DNA of 32,807 bases from Candidatus Gastranaerophilales bacterium (GCA_944323945.1 CALUUL010000020.1:1-32807); one strand, 5' to 3'. Shown: positions 1-9,670, numbered from the stretch's first letter. The notes: generated from the sequence alone by a model not told the origin. Made by a program: numbers and translations.

Positions 1-939
1 AAATTCATAAGCAGCAGATATTTCAGAATAAATTTTTTGTATATCTTCATCCGTTGCCAATAGTCTTATATTTGTAGTACTACCACCAATATCATCTTTT
101 AAAAATTTACCTGAAGATCTTTGTTTATATTCAATTGTTTTATTTTTAAAAGGAGTAAACCAAAGGTAATAATAATACAAATCATATATAAAATGTTCAA
201 AAGGAATTAACCAAGGTTTAAATCTGCCTGCAAGATGGAAAATTATAATTTTTGCAAGCTTACTCGCATCAACATTTTCATACTGTAAATATTGATAGTT
301 CCATATATTAGGCAATTCTTTTATATTTTCAAATAAAACACTATTAACAATATCTTGATCTTGCCATAGGATTTTTGATTTATTATTTTTTGCATAATCA
401 AGAAGACTTAACTCTAAATTATTCTTTCGCCAAAAATCAAGATTCAAAAGCATTACACCGGCATTAAAATATTTTTTCAATCCTAGTCTTTTTGATTCTT
501 TTGTACTGTCAGCATCAAGAACCATTGCAACAGCATAATTATCTATATTTGTATCAAAAATTCCTTTTAAAGAATCATTAATAATTACATCACAATCCAA
601 ATACAAAACTTTGCTTAATGAATTTAATAAAGCAGGAAGCTTAAATCTAAAATAAGTAGGTAATGTTACGTGATAGTCTTTGTAATCAATATTATCTTTC
701 TTCAATAAAGGATAATCTGAAAAGTCACTACTATTCACAGATAAATATTCAATATTAAAATTTTTAATATTTTTTAAAGACTCAATTTCTTTTTTATCTT
801 TTTTTGTTAATCCGCCATCAAGAATATAAAAGTTGATATTTTCATTAACATCAGCATTTTTTAAAATTGAAGCAATAGAAACCGCAAGCTGTTCAACGTA
901 TGCAGAGTCTAAACTGTAACAAATATTATATTCTTGCAT
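1..939 (-). CDS. Glycosyltransferase family 8 protein (3' end outside window)
   Basis: Reading the minus strand from the ATG at 939-937 gives 313 open codons to the window edge, so the C-terminus is missing. The protein has the GT8 layout: an N-terminal Rossmann-like half, a DxD metal/nucleotide-sugar site at D115-C-D117 in 'LYLDCDVII', 'NAGVMLLNLDFW' near 159-170, a WQDQD segment near 192, and HLAGRFKPW at 235-243 matching the family HxxGxxKPW signature. GT8 enzymes are retaining transferases that move glucose or galactose from UDP-sugar, commonly onto LPS core or other surface glycans. The acceptor cannot be told here. A GGGA element 6 bases before the ATG could be the ribosome site. It is divergent from the small winged-helix gene. 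Confidence 0.85.
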   Translation of the reverse strand, partial: MQEYNICYSLDSAYVEQLAVSIASILKNADVNENINFYILDGGLTKKDKKEIESLKNIKNFNIEYLSVNSSDFSDYPLLKKDNIDYKDYHVTLPTYFRFKLPALLNSLSKVLYLDCDVIINDSLKGIFDTNIDNYAVAMVLDADSTKESKRLGLKKYFNAGVMLLNLDFWRKNNLELSLLDYAKNNKSKILWQDQDIVNSVLFENIKELPNIWNYQYLQYENVDASKLAKIIIFHLAGRFKPWLIPFEHFIYDLYYYYLWFTPFKNKTIEYKQRSSGKFLKDDIGGSTTNIRLLATDEDIQKIYSEISAAYEF

Positions 940-1067
940 ATAACTTATCCCAATCTACCCCCTTTGATTGTACAATAATTACAGAAAAAAAAATATATTT
1001 AATATAAAATAATTAAAGTATTTTAAAAAAATGACGAAAATATTTTTGTAAAGTATGGTAACGGAAA

Positions 1068-1382
1068 ATGGTAACACAAGAGGATAGTGATTTAAAGAAA
1101 GTAGGCTTGGAATTAATGTTCCTTACACCTGAAAAGTGTTCAAGAGAAGGTGGTATTTCTGCTGTTGAACTTGCAAAAGCTCTTGATATGCCTCTTGATG
1201 TTGTAAAAAAGAAATTAAAAATTTTATTAGATAAAGAAATAATAAGAGTATACGGAATAAATCCTAAGTTATGGAAATTTGATGAATATAAATTCCAAAA
1301 AATGGATGAAGATGATGATGTTTACAGACTCTTATGCAATTTTGACGATGTAGATTTTGACAGATATTTTTCTTATAACTAA
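1068..1382 (+). CDS. Small winged-helix (HTH) protein
   Basis: 104 residues. Residues about 28-62 ('GGISAVELAKAL...VVKKKLKILLDKEIIRV') read as a helix-turn-helix followed by a wing strand, as in ArsR/MarR-like or Rok-like winged helices: one helix for 'ISAVELAKALDM', a recognition helix 'PLDVVKKKLKILLDKE', then 'IIRVYG'. The C-terminal 35 residues are acidic (MDEDDD, FDDVDFD). I do not recognise the family. It could bind DNA or serve as a protein-interaction winged helix. The ATG has no good Shine-Dalgarno (only ACGGA close by). It ends 4 bases before the tsaD stop on the opposite strand, so the two genes converge. Confidence 0.6.
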   Translation: MVTQEDSDLKKVGLELMFLTPEKCSREGGISAVELAKALDMPLDVVKKKLKILLDKEIIRVYGINPKLWKFDEYKFQKMDEDDDVYRLLCNFDDVDFDRYFSYN

Positions 1383-1386
1383 TACA

Positions 1387-2442
1387 TTATGACATTCTTG
1401 AAAAGACTTCTATTTCAATATTACCGGTTGTATTTGCCAAGAAATAAGCACTTGATGCAATCATTGAAGCATTATCTGTACAATATTTCATTTCAGGTGC
1501 ATAAATTTTATAGCCTTGTTCTTTTAATGCAAAAAATTTCTTTCTTATTTCAGAATTAGCAGCGACTCCGCCAGCTAGAACAATTGTTTTTGCGTTTATA
1601 TTATCTGCAGCTTTTTTTGTTTTCTTAAACAATGTAGATGTAACATTTTCCTGAAAACTTGCTGCTATATCTGCTTTTGGAAGTTCTTCATATTCTTTTT
1701 TCAGTTTTTGTATTAATTGTAAAGAAGCTGTTTTTAAACCTGAAAAACTGAAATCATATTCATTTTGAAGTTTAGCCTCAGGCAGTTTAAAAGCAAAAGG
1801 ATTTCCTGTTTGAGCCAATTTATCAAGATTTACGCCCCCGGGATACGGAAGACCTATTAATCTTGCAACTTTGTCATAAGCTTCACCTATCGCATCATCA
1901 ATAGTTTCACCTATTATTTTTTGTTCCAAATAACTTTTAACCTCTATTATTTGAGTATGTCCTCCGCTAATCAAAAGAGCAACAAACGGTGGTTCAAGTT
2001 CAGTATTAAGATAATTTGCACAAACATGTGCATTTAAGTGATTAACACCTATAAATGGCTTATCATTCGCAATGGCAAGAGCCTTGCCTGCATTCATTCC
2101 AACAAGTAATGAACCGACTAACCCCGGACCAACGGTTGCAGCAAAAGCCGTAATATCATCAGCAGTCAAACCTGCTTGTTCAAATGCTTGAGCTATAACT
2201 ACATTAATAGCTTCCAAATGTTCTCTTGCAGCAACTTCAGGAACAACACCGCCAAATTCAATATGTGTTTTTATTTGCGAAGCTACAACATTAGACAAAA
2301 CCTCACGCCCGTTCTTTACTATAGCCGCTGCGGTTTCATCACAACTTGATTCAATTGCGAAGATAATATTATCTTTTCCGCTTTCAGGACCTATTAAAAC
2401 AGGTTTATCACTAATTGGTGTTCTAAATTCTTTAACGGGCAT
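1387..2442 (-). CDS. tsaD: tRNA N6-adenosine threonylcarbamoyltransferase TsaD
   Basis: 351 residues, full length with about 20 extra residues at the N-terminus. TsaD is the ASKHA-fold catalytic subunit that, with TsaB and TsaE in bacteria, moves the threonylcarbamoyl group from TC-AMP to A37 of ANN-decoding tRNAs. Visible motifs: 'FAIESSCDETAAA' at 28-40 (phosphate 1 region), the metal-binding H135-L-N-A-H139, 'LISGGHTQII' and the C-terminal 'TDNASMIA'. The ATG has AAAGGA about 8 bases upstream, which supports this start although homologues usually begin near 'NIIFAIESS'. It diverges from leuC across 70 bases. Identification is firm. Confidence 0.95.
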   Translation of the reverse strand: MPVKEFRTPISDKPVLIGPESGKDNIIFAIESSCDETAAAIVKNGREVLSNVVASQIKTHIEFGGVVPEVAAREHLEAINVVIAQAFEQAGLTADDITAFAATVGPGLVGSLLVGMNAGKALAIANDKPFIGVNHLNAHVCANYLNTELEPPFVALLISGGHTQIIEVKSYLEQKIIGETIDDAIGEAYDKVARLIGLPYPGGVNLDKLAQTGNPFAFKLPEAKLQNEYDFSFSGLKTASLQLIQKLKKEYEELPKADIAASFQENVTSTLFKKTKKAADNINAKTIVLAGGVAANSEIRKKFFALKEQGYKIYAPEMKYCTDNASMIASSAYFLANTTGNIEIEVFSRMS

Positions 2443-2512
2443 TTTATTTTTCCTTTGGCTTTTTCCTTATTTTATAATATCATTTAAATAGTTTTTGTGT
2501 GAGGATTTTATT

Positions 2513-3778
2513 ATGACAAAACCTATGAATATTACAGAAAAAATTTTAGCAGACCACGCAGGTCTAAATGAAGTAAAAGCAGGGCAATTAATAACTGCAA
2601 AAGTAGATATAACTCTTGCTAACGATATAACAGGACCTGTAGCTATAAATGAATTCAATAAAATAGGTGTAAAAAAAGTTTTTGATAAGGAAAGAGTAGT
2701 TTTTGTTCCCGACCACTTTGTTCCAAACAGAGATATAAAATCAGCACAGCAAGTAAAACAAGTTAGAGAATTTTCTCGTGAACAAGAACTTGAACATTTC
2801 TTTGAAGTTGGAAGAATGGGCATAGAACATGCACTTTTACCTGATAACGGAATAGTTACGGCAGGTGATATAGTTATAGGTGCAGATTCTCATACTTGTA
2901 CATATGGTGCAATAGGTGCTTTTTCAACTGGTATGGGTTCAACAGATATAGCTTGCGCTATGGCATCTGGTGATACTTGGCTTAAAGTACCATCTGCAAT
3001 TAAAGTTGAGTTTAACGGTAAATTAAACAAATATGTAACAGCTAAAGACTTAATTTTATACTTAATTGGTGATATTGGTGTTGACGGAGCTTTATATAAA
3101 ACACTTGAAATAGGCGGCAGTACAATACGCGAAATGCCAATGGACGGAAGATTTACCATCTGTAATATGGCAATAGAAGCAGGTGCAAAAAATGGCATTA
3201 TTGAACCTGATGAAATAACAAAAGCATACTTAAAAGACAGAAGTATAAGAACACCTAAATTTTATACAAGCGATAAAGATGCGAAATATGAAAAAGTAAT
3301 TGTATATAATACCGAAGAAATTGAACCGGTTGTAGCATTCCCGCATTTACCGGGTAATACAAGACCTGTTTCAAAAGCAGGCAATGTAAAAATTGACCAA
3401 GCGGTAATAGGCAGCTGTACAAACGGAAGATTATCAGATATAAAAGCGGCAGCAGAAATTTTAAAAGGCAGAAAAGTACATAAAGATGTTCGTTTAATAG
3501 TATTCCCTGCAACTCAACAAATATATTTAGAAGCTCTAAGAGCAGGATACTTAGAAACAATAATTGAAGCAGGCGGAGCTGTATCAACACCTACATGCGG
3601 ACCTTGTTTAGGAGGACACGCAGGAATATTAGCGGCAGGCGAAAGGGCAATATCAACTACAAACAGAAACTTTGTAGGAAGAATGGGGCACGTAGAAAGT
3701 GAAGTATATCTATCATCACCATACGTAGCAGCTGCAAGTGCCGTAATGGGTAAAATAGCTTCCCCGACAGAGTTATAA
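2513..3778 (+). CDS. leuC: 3-isopropylmalate dehydratase large subunit (LeuC, short homoaconitase-type)
   Basis: 421 residues from the ATG at 2513, which has GAGG 8 bases upstream. A TTG at 2495 is in frame but would put the ribosome site inside the gene. The enzyme isomerises 2- to 3-isopropylmalate in leucine synthesis, using a 4Fe-4S cluster. Cluster cysteines are C302 in GSCTNG and C362/C365 in 'TCGPCLGG'. '[15 protein letters not shown]' and '[12 protein letters not shown]' are typical of the aconitase superfamily. Length and motifs fit the approximately 420-residue form also found in archaea and many anaerobes, so a homoaconitase-like role is the alternative. The partner small subunit (leuD) normally follows directly, but here a restriction-modification block starts 38 bases downstream and no leuD is in the window. 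Confidence 0.92.
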   Translation: MTKPMNITEKILADHAGLNEVKAGQLITAKVDITLANDITGPVAINEFNKIGVKKVFDKERVVFVPDHFVPNRDIKSAQQVKQVREFSREQELEHFFEVGRMGIEHALLPDNGIVTAGDIVIGADSHTCTYGAIGAFSTGMGSTDIACAMASGDTWLKVPSAIKVEFNGKLNKYVTAKDLILYLIGDIGVDGALYKTLEIGGSTIREMPMDGRFTICNMAIEAGAKNGIIEPDEITKAYLKDRSIRTPKFYTSDKDAKYEKVIVYNTEEIEPVVAFPHLPGNTRPVSKAGNVKIDQAVIGSCTNGRLSDIKAAAEILKGRKVHKDVRLIVFPATQQIYLEALRAGYLETIIEAGGAVSTPTCGPCLGGHAGILAAGERAISTTNRNFVGRMGHVESEVYLSSPYVAAASAVMGKIASPTEL

Positions 3779-3816
3779 TATTTATCCATCTATAAATAAA
3801 AAGGAGAAGTAAATAA

Positions 3817-4755
3817 GTGCCTATACTAGATTGGTTAAATAAAAATGAAGCAATAAATACTGCATCAAAAGTTCCTTATAGAATTTTAAAGGCAAATAAA
3901 GAACTCTCTTATGGCGAAAATAACGAAAATATGATTATTAAAGGTGATAACCTTGAAGCCCTAAAAGCTCTTTTGCCATACTACAAAGGTCAAGTAAAGT
4001 GCATATACATAGACCCTCCTTATAATACAAGAAAAGCTTTTGAATCGTATGATGATAATCTAGAACATTCTATTTGGTTACAAATGATTTATCCAAGATT
4101 AGAATTATTATGGGAATTACTGAAAAATGATGGCGTTATTTTAATTAGTATCAATGATGACGAGATGCATTATCTTAAAGTTTTATGCGATGAACTTTTT
4201 GGAAGAAATAATTTTATTTGCACTTTAATATGGCATTATGAAGGCAATACAGATAATCAAGCAAAAATAATAAATTATCATGAATATATACTGGTATATT
4301 CGAAAAATGGGAAAATTGATAATTTAAATGTAATAGACCCAAATATATCAAATAGTAGTAAATTATATAAATCAGAAATAAGAAATACTATAGTAAAAAA
4401 TGGTCCAAAGAATCCTCCTAGTGATATATTGATTCCAAAGGGGTTTCCTGCAAATTTTGAGTTCGGAGTTATAGATAAAAATAAAGTTAATTATCCAATA
4501 TACAATAATGATATTATAGTAAAGAATTGGCGAGTTCAAAATGATGTAATTGCAACAACGGGTTGGAGTTCCAAAAATATACTTTTATCCTTTATAGATA
4601 GAAGCTTTCAAGAAGTAAAAGATTCCAAAGGTCAAAGTACTGTTTTTGAATTAACGAAAACAGGAGCTATAGAATGTGTTAAAGTAAGAAAACAAGATAA
4701 GGGACATTTTGTCTCTGTATTGAGGGGGTTCGGAACAACACATCAAATGAGCTAA
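3817..4755 (+). pseudogene. mod: Type III DNA methyltransferase (Mod), 5' fragment ending at an in-frame TAA
   Basis: GTG start at 3817 preceded by AAGGAGAAG at 3800-3808, a strong ribosome site. 312 residues are read before TAA at 4753-4755 (codon 313). The fragment carries catalytic motif IV D66-P-P-Y-N-T and 'MIIKGDNLEALKALL', the N-terminal signature of beta-class Mod proteins, plus the region that normally holds the target-recognition domain (about 130-290). Translation resumes in the same frame immediately after the stop with the missing half of the family, so a single codon change (for example GAA, AAA or CAA to TAA) explains the break. Without the AdoMet-binding motif I, which lies downstream, this product should be catalytically dead. 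Sequencing error is possible. Confidence 0.8.
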
Positions 4756-5388
4756 GAATTAGCTAAATTAGGACTTAATTTTGATTATCCAAAACCTGTA
4801 GATTTAATAGCATATTTGATTAAAGCTTTTAGTAATAATGAGGATATTATTTTAGATTCTTTTGCAGGAAGTGGTACTACGGCTTATTCTGTCTTTAAGT
4901 TAAATAAAGAGGAAAACATAAATAGAAAATTTATAATGATTGAAATGTCTGAAGATTCTGTTATGAATGTTATTTTACCGAGATTAAATAACTACCTTAA
5001 TATTTCTGATATTCAATCTGGTTACACTTTTTATGACTTAGGAGAAACTGTCTTTGATGAAAATGGAAATATAAATAAAAATGTGGATTTTAAGACATTA
5101 GCTAATCATATATGGTTCAGTGAAACAAAAACTCCATTGCTTGATTTTGAAAAGAGCCCATTACTTGGAGTTTATAATGGTACGGCATATTATCTTCTTT
5201 ATAATGGAATTTTAGGAGATAAAAAGCCAGATGGTGGTAATGTATTAACGCAAAAGATATTTGATACATTGCCTAAATTTGATGGTAAAAAAGTTATTTA
5301 TGGTGAAGCTACAAGAATGAATGAAGAAAAGCGAAAAATAAACAATATTACATTCAAACAAACACCATATGACATAAAGGCAAGGTAA
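4756..5388 (+). pseudogene. mod: Type III DNA methyltransferase (Mod), 3' fragment
   Basis: Continuation of the preceding fragment in the same frame. It opens with 'ELAKLGLNFDYPKPVDLI', the stretch that in intact Mod proteins joins the target-recognition region to motif I, then has AdoMet motif I 'LDSFAGSGTTAYSV' (D at overall codon 347). Order IV then I is that of beta-class N6-adenine methyltransferases. The rest is a C-terminal region of about 160 residues. The first usable start inside is TTG at 4816, with no Shine-Dalgarno, so independent translation looks unlikely. There is no further frameshift or stop, which points to a recent lesion. Joined, the two halves make about 523 codons, a normal Mod length. 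The Mrr-like gene follows 5 bases downstream. Confidence 0.78.
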
Positions 5389-5393
5389 TTCAT

Positions 5394-6329
5394 ATGGATA
5401 ATTACAAAAATATGGATGAATACTTTGAATACATTTTTGGTTATAAACCCAAAAAGCAAGGTACGGGTTATGAGTTGCTTGTTGCTGCAGTACTAAAGAT
5501 TTTAAACAATGCACAAGACGTAACTCACAATATAAGGAAAACTGGATTATACAGTAAAGATAAGTATCAGATTGACGCACTAGTAGAAAATAAAATTATG
5601 TCTATATTTGTTGAGTGTAAGGATTATGTAGAAAGAAATAAGCCTACACCTCGAAAGGATATTGCAACTCTTGCAGGCTCTTTAAATAATTTAGACATAA
5701 ATGCTGGTATTTTGGCTTCTGCAACAGGATTTACAAAACCAACTGTTCAGTATGCTGAATCAACTAAGATTAATCCAAATGCTAAAGAAATTGAATTATT
5801 CCTAATTAGACCAAGTAATGATAAAGATACTGAAGGTTTAATAATGTCGGTATGTATAAATCTTGATATGATAACAATTGACCATGATAATTCAAAACTT
5901 ATTCCTATTATAGACACTGAAAAAATTCAAGATGTCTTAAAAAAGCACGGGTATAAAGTTGGTGATGCTTATGAAGCAATAACTAATCGACTTTATAGAG
6001 AAGACGGCACTTTGTATAAATATATTTCAGAGATTGCAAATGACAAAACATTTAACCCTCCTGACTCAGATGGAGTATGTAGAGGCTGTTACACCTTTGA
6101 TGAAAAAGTATTTTTAGAATTTTACGGTGAGTATATTGAGGTTTCTCGTTTGGATTATGAAATAAGACACAAAGTTACTCATATTCCTGAGTTTGTAAAA
6201 ATTGAAGATAAAGCCTTGTTGAAAGTTGAGTCAATTGATAAAAAAATTGATAGGATTATTACAGAAAAGCAATTAAAAAGTGTTGTATTTAACGATGATG
6301 GCACTATTGAATATAGGGGTAGATATTAA
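5394..6329 (+). CDS. Mrr-like PD-(D/E)XK restriction endonuclease
   Basis: 311 residues. The N-terminal 130 residues match the Mrr_cat nuclease plan: 'GYELLVAAVL' with E27, then 'YQIDALV' with D61, 'IFVECKDY' with E74-x-K76, and the downstream 'IATLAGSLNNLDINAGILASATGFT' segment typical of Mrr proteins. E-D-ExK is a complete PD-(D/E)XK site, so the nuclease looks active. The C-terminal 170 residues are not recognised and may sense DNA or a partner. It has a GGCAAGG-type ribosome site just upstream, starts 5 bases after mod and shares one base with the res start (TAATG), so the three genes are one operon. Being sandwiched between mod and res suggests an accessory effector of this R-M system. 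Confidence 0.75.
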   Translation: MDNYKNMDEYFEYIFGYKPKKQGTGYELLVAAVLKILNNAQDVTHNIRKTGLYSKDKYQIDALVENKIMSIFVECKDYVERNKPTPRKDIATLAGSLNNLDINAGILASATGFTKPTVQYAESTKINPNAKEIELFLIRPSNDKDTEGLIMSVCINLDMITIDHDNSKLIPIIDTEKIQDVLKKHGYKVGDAYEAITNRLYREDGTLYKYISEIANDKTFNPPDSDGVCRGCYTFDEKVFLEFYGEYIEVSRLDYEIRHKVTHIPEFVKIEDKALLKVESIDKKIDRIITEKQLKSVVFNDDGTIEYRGRY

Positions 6330-8914
6330 TGTTTCAACTAAAAGAATATCAGAAAACAACTTTAGATAAACTGCAAAAATACCTTGAATTAACAAGATTT
6401 AAGGGTGCAGATGGTGCATTTCGTGAGTTTTATCCTCAATATGGATATAATAAAATCAAGGGATTAGAAGATGTACCATATGTTTGCTTGAGATTACCAA
6501 CTGGTGGTGGTAAGACTTATTTAGCTGCGAATAGTATTTCTATAGCATCTTCCACATATCTTGAAACAGAAACTCCTATTGTACTGTGGTTTTGCCCTAC
6601 TACAACAATTAAAACTCAAACTATTGAAACATTAAAAAATCCAAGACATCCCAATAGGGAAGTATTAGAAAAAGCTTTTGGGGGTGAAGTTTTGGTCTTT
6701 GACATAGAAGACTATACAAATTTAAGACCTCAAGATATTGCAAGTAAATGTTGTGTTTTTGTATCAACATTTCAAACATTTAAAATTACAGATACAAATG
6801 CAAGAAGAATTTATGCTCATAATGAAAATTTAGAGCCACATTTTGCCAAAATTCCTAATGTTCAAAATATGGAAAATCTTGAAAGAATAGAAGATGGGGT
6901 TGATAAAGGTAAGATTAAATATTCATTTGCTAACCTATTAAATATATATAGACCAATAGTTATTGCAGATGAAGCTCACAATAACTCTACTAAATTAGCT
7001 TATGAAACACTTAATAGGGTGAACCCCTCTTGTATTATTGAATATACAGCAACTCCAGCTTCAAACTCTAATGTATTACATAGGGTTTGTGCAATGGAGT
7101 TAAAAGTTGAAGAGATGATTAAGCTCCCAATTATTTTAACAGTTCACCAAACTTGGCAAGAGTCTTTAAGTGCAAGCGTTCTGGCTCGAAAGGCTTTAGA
7201 TAAATATGCCCAAAATGATAGTAAATATATTAGACCAATTTTGTTAATTCAAGCCGAAAGCAAAAATAGAGAAGTTACTGTTGATGTTATTAAGAAATAT
7301 TTATTGGAAAGAGAAAATATTGAAGAATCCAAAATTGCTATTGCTACAGGTGAACAAAAAGAGCTTGATGGAATAGATATATTTAACCCTAATTGTAAAA
7401 TTGAATATGTAATCACTGTTGAAGCTTTAAAAGAAGGTTGGGATTGCTCTTTTGCCTATGTATTTTGCTCTGTTGCTCAAAGACATTCTGCTAAAGATAT
7501 TGAACAATTATTGGGTAGGGTGCTTAGAATGCCTTATGCACAGACAAGAACCCAAGATGAATTGAATAAAGCATACGCTTTTGTATCAAATGATTCATGG
7601 CAAAATGGCGTTACTCAATTAAAAGATAGGTTGGTTGAAATGGGATTTGAAGAAGATGAAATCCCCGATTCAATACAAACAAGATTACCTGTTACACTTG
7701 GGGGTTCAAGTGAAAAGAAACCTCTTAAATTAAATGTTTCAAAATTTGATATAAGCAAATTTACAGAAGAAGAAAAGAAAAAGATAGAAGTTGTCAGCAC
7801 TCCTATTGGTGATGAGGTTTTAATTAACACAGACGAAATTATTACTCCAGAACTGGAAGAAAAAATAATTCAAGCGACCCCTTTTGCAGAAAGAAAAGCC
7901 GTATCACTTAATTTAAGAGTCGAGTTGAGAAATCAAGTTGTATATGGAAGAAAATATCCTTCTCAAGAAAACAAAACTTTTAAAGTACCACAATTAACTT
8001 TATTTATAGATGATGATTGGACTTGTGATTATGACGAATATTTCCTTGATGCTGGTGGTAAATGGTTATTAGATTATCCTGCAACTTTAACAGAAGGGGA
8101 ATTTAGACTACAAAAAGAAGGAGCTGTATATTCTATTGACTTAAAAGGAAATAGTATTGTTGATAAATATTTGCAAGAAACTTTTGCTCTTGATTTAACA
8201 GAAACGCATACGGATTGGACTATACCAAAACTTGCAATATGGATTACTCAGCAAATTCCAAATGATATGATAGCTCAACAAGTACAAGTTCAGTTTGTAA
8301 GACAAATCTTAGAATATTTAACTATGGATAGACAGCTATCCTTTAACGACCTGTTAAGAACAAAATTTATTTTAAAGGACGCTATTAAGGAAAAAATAAA
8401 TGACCTCAAAAAAATAGCTGAAAAGTCAGGCATGCAAAGAACTTTATTTTCTGTTGATGCTCAATTAAAAACAGATTTTAACTATTCTATAGATTTTAGC
8501 GGGAAACAATATATTCCGATAAATGCTTATAGAGGTACAGAATTTAATAAGCATTATTTTTCACAAGTTGCTGAATTAAACAAGGAAGAAGCAGATTGTG
8601 CAAGAGCAATAGATATGCTAGATAAGGTTGAATATTGGGTAAGAAATATTGAAAAACATCAATATTCATTCTATTTACCAATGGCAAATGGAAGATTTTA
8701 TCCTGACTTTGTTGCAAAATTGAAGGATGGTAGAATCCTTGTTGTTGAATATAAGGGAGACCACTTAGCCTCTAATGAAGATACTAAAAATAAAGATTTA
8801 ATAGGCAAGTTATGGGAAAAAGCAAGCAACGGCAGTTGTTTATTCTTAATGGCTGTAAAAAAAGACGACAAGGGTTTTAATGTCTTTGACCAAATTAAGA
8901 ATAAAATTAATTAG
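6329..8914 (+). CDS. res: Type III restriction enzyme Res subunit (SF2 helicase-nuclease)
   Basis: 861 residues, full length. Motif I P57-T-G-G-G-K-T63, motif II DEAH at 214-217, 'YTATPAS' (motif III) and 'EALKEGWDCSFAYVFCS' followed by 'QLLGRVLRMP' (motifs V-VI) give a complete SF2 translocase. Near the C-terminus 'YPDFVAKLKDGRILVVEYKG' has D793 and E807-Y-K809, the PD-ExK nuclease of Res subunits. Type III enzymes cut only as a Mod-Res complex after ATP-driven communication along DNA, and Mod supplies sequence recognition. The ATG overlaps the preceding stop (TAATG), suggesting coupled translation. All motifs look intact even though mod is broken, so this Res is probably inactive or depends on another Mod. 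Confidence 0.92.
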   Translation: MFQLKEYQKTTLDKLQKYLELTRFKGADGAFREFYPQYGYNKIKGLEDVPYVCLRLPTGGGKTYLAANSISIASSTYLETETPIVLWFCPTTTIKTQTIETLKNPRHPNREVLEKAFGGEVLVFDIEDYTNLRPQDIASKCCVFVSTFQTFKITDTNARRIYAHNENLEPHFAKIPNVQNMENLERIEDGVDKGKIKYSFANLLNIYRPIVIADEAHNNSTKLAYETLNRVNPSCIIEYTATPASNSNVLHRVCAMELKVEEMIKLPIILTVHQTWQESLSASVLARKALDKYAQNDSKYIRPILLIQAESKNREVTVDVIKKYLLERENIEESKIAIATGEQKELDGIDIFNPNCKIEYVITVEALKEGWDCSFAYVFCSVAQRHSAKDIEQLLGRVLRMPYAQTRTQDELNKAYAFVSNDSWQNGVTQLKDRLVEMGFEEDEIPDSIQTRLPVTLGGSSEKKPLKLNVSKFDISKFTEEEKKKIEVVSTPIGDEVLINTDEIITPELEEKIIQATPFAERKAVSLNLRVELRNQVVYGRKYPSQENKTFKVPQLTLFIDDDWTCDYDEYFLDAGGKWLLDYPATLTEGEFRLQKEGAVYSIDLKGNSIVDKYLQETFALDLTETHTDWTIPKLAIWITQQIPNDMIAQQVQVQFVRQILEYLTMDRQLSFNDLLRTKFILKDAIKEKINDLKKIAEKSGMQRTLFSVDAQLKTDFNYSIDFSGKQYIPINAYRGTEFNKHYFSQVAELNKEEADCARAIDMLDKVEYWVRNIEKHQYSFYLPMANGRFYPDFVAKLKDGRILVVEYKGDHLASNEDTKNKDLIGKLWEKASNGSCLFLMAVKKDDKGFNVFDQIKNKIN

Positions 8915-8933
8915 GAAAATGATATTTTATATC

Positions 8934-9563
8934 TTAAATACTAATAGTAACTCTAGAGCCTTCTTTATGGTAGTTACCGCCACCACAAATGGTTTCAATT
9001 ACTTTTAGTAAAAATTCTCTCGGTGCTTCCATTTGATTAATATAAAACTCTTGATTTCCAAGATGACGTATCTTTATTATTGCTTTACCGCTTTTATCTG
9101 CAGGAACATATAAAGATGCAACTTCCATATCTAATAATTTTTGTTCGGTTTCATCATTATATCCTTGCAATAATTCAGGAAGCATTCCTTTTATAGCAAT
9201 AATTCTTCCTGTAAATAGAGGTACATCTTTTTCTCTATGCAAAGCTTTTGGCTTATCTTTCATATTTGAATAAAAAGTTATTGAATGCCAAAGAATATTC
9301 ATAATGGCAATATGTCTTTGCTTATCGTATTCATAATAAATATTTTCAGAAGGAATACCTCTTACCGTAAAAGATTGCTTTAAATATTCAACTGTAAGAG
9401 CCATATTTTCAACCATTCTTTCAAACAAAACAGCAGTATTTGCATTTGATTGCTGATATTCCAAGAACTGTTTATACATATGACTTGATACAAGACTCAT
9501 TCTTTCTTGTATAACAGACGATTTTCTAACCGTTGTTTCTAAATCATCAAAATTTCCGCTCAA
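8934..9563 (-). CDS. Conserved-looking protein of unknown function
   Basis: 209 residues with no family I recognise. The start is TTG at 9563, chosen because AGAAGGA lies 6 bases upstream and the next in-frame ATG (residue 22) has nothing comparable. No signal peptide or membrane segment. The N-terminal half looks helical and Q/M-rich ('MYKQFLEYQQSNANTAVLF'); the C-terminal half has alternating strands ('KAIIKIRHLGNQEFYINQM') and ends in 'GGGNYHKEGSRVTISI'. It converges on res with 19 bases between stops and is divergent from the formyltransferase gene. A plausible promoter is present upstream. Confidence 0.65.
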   Translation of the reverse strand: MSGNFDDLETTVRKSSVIQERMSLVSSHMYKQFLEYQQSNANTAVLFERMVENMALTVEYLKQSFTVRGIPSENIYYEYDKQRHIAIMNILWHSITFYSNMKDKPKALHREKDVPLFTGRIIAIKGMLPELLQGYNDETEQKLLDMEVASLYVPADKSGKAIIKIRHLGNQEFYINQMEAPREFLLKVIETICGGGNYHKEGSRVTISI

Positions 9564-9587
9564 AAAATTCCTTCTCTTTCCGGTTTT

Positions 9588-9616
9588 ATTGTATTAAAAA
9601 ATAAACCATTATGAAA
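9588..9616 (-). promoter_or_regulatory. Probable sigma70-type promoter of the 209-residue gene
   Basis: On the minus strand TTTCAT (9616-9611) and TACAAT (9593-9588) are separated by 17 bases, ending about 25 bases before the TTG start and just upstream of the AGAAGGA ribosome site. Match to consensus is moderate and AT-rich DNA produces chance hits. Confidence 0.4.
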
Positions 9617-9670
9617 CTATTTTAATATCTTTTATTACAAAAACGAATACTTAATTTACATTATATTAGT

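Noticed and set aside
2495..2512. TTG start giving leuC six extra residues
   Set aside because: GAGG at 2501-2504 is correctly spaced for the ATG at 2513 and would lie inside the longer version.
2467..3789. Open frames antisense to leuC (2467-2823, 2890-3198, 3255-3590, 3514-3789 on the minus strand)
   Set aside because: leuC has complete family motifs over this range; the antisense frames have low-complexity composition, no ribosome sites and no recognisable domains.
4753..4755. Programmed readthrough or recoding of the mod stop
   Set aside because: TAA is the least leaky stop, no stem-loop or slippery run stands at the site, and a simple point mutation explains it.
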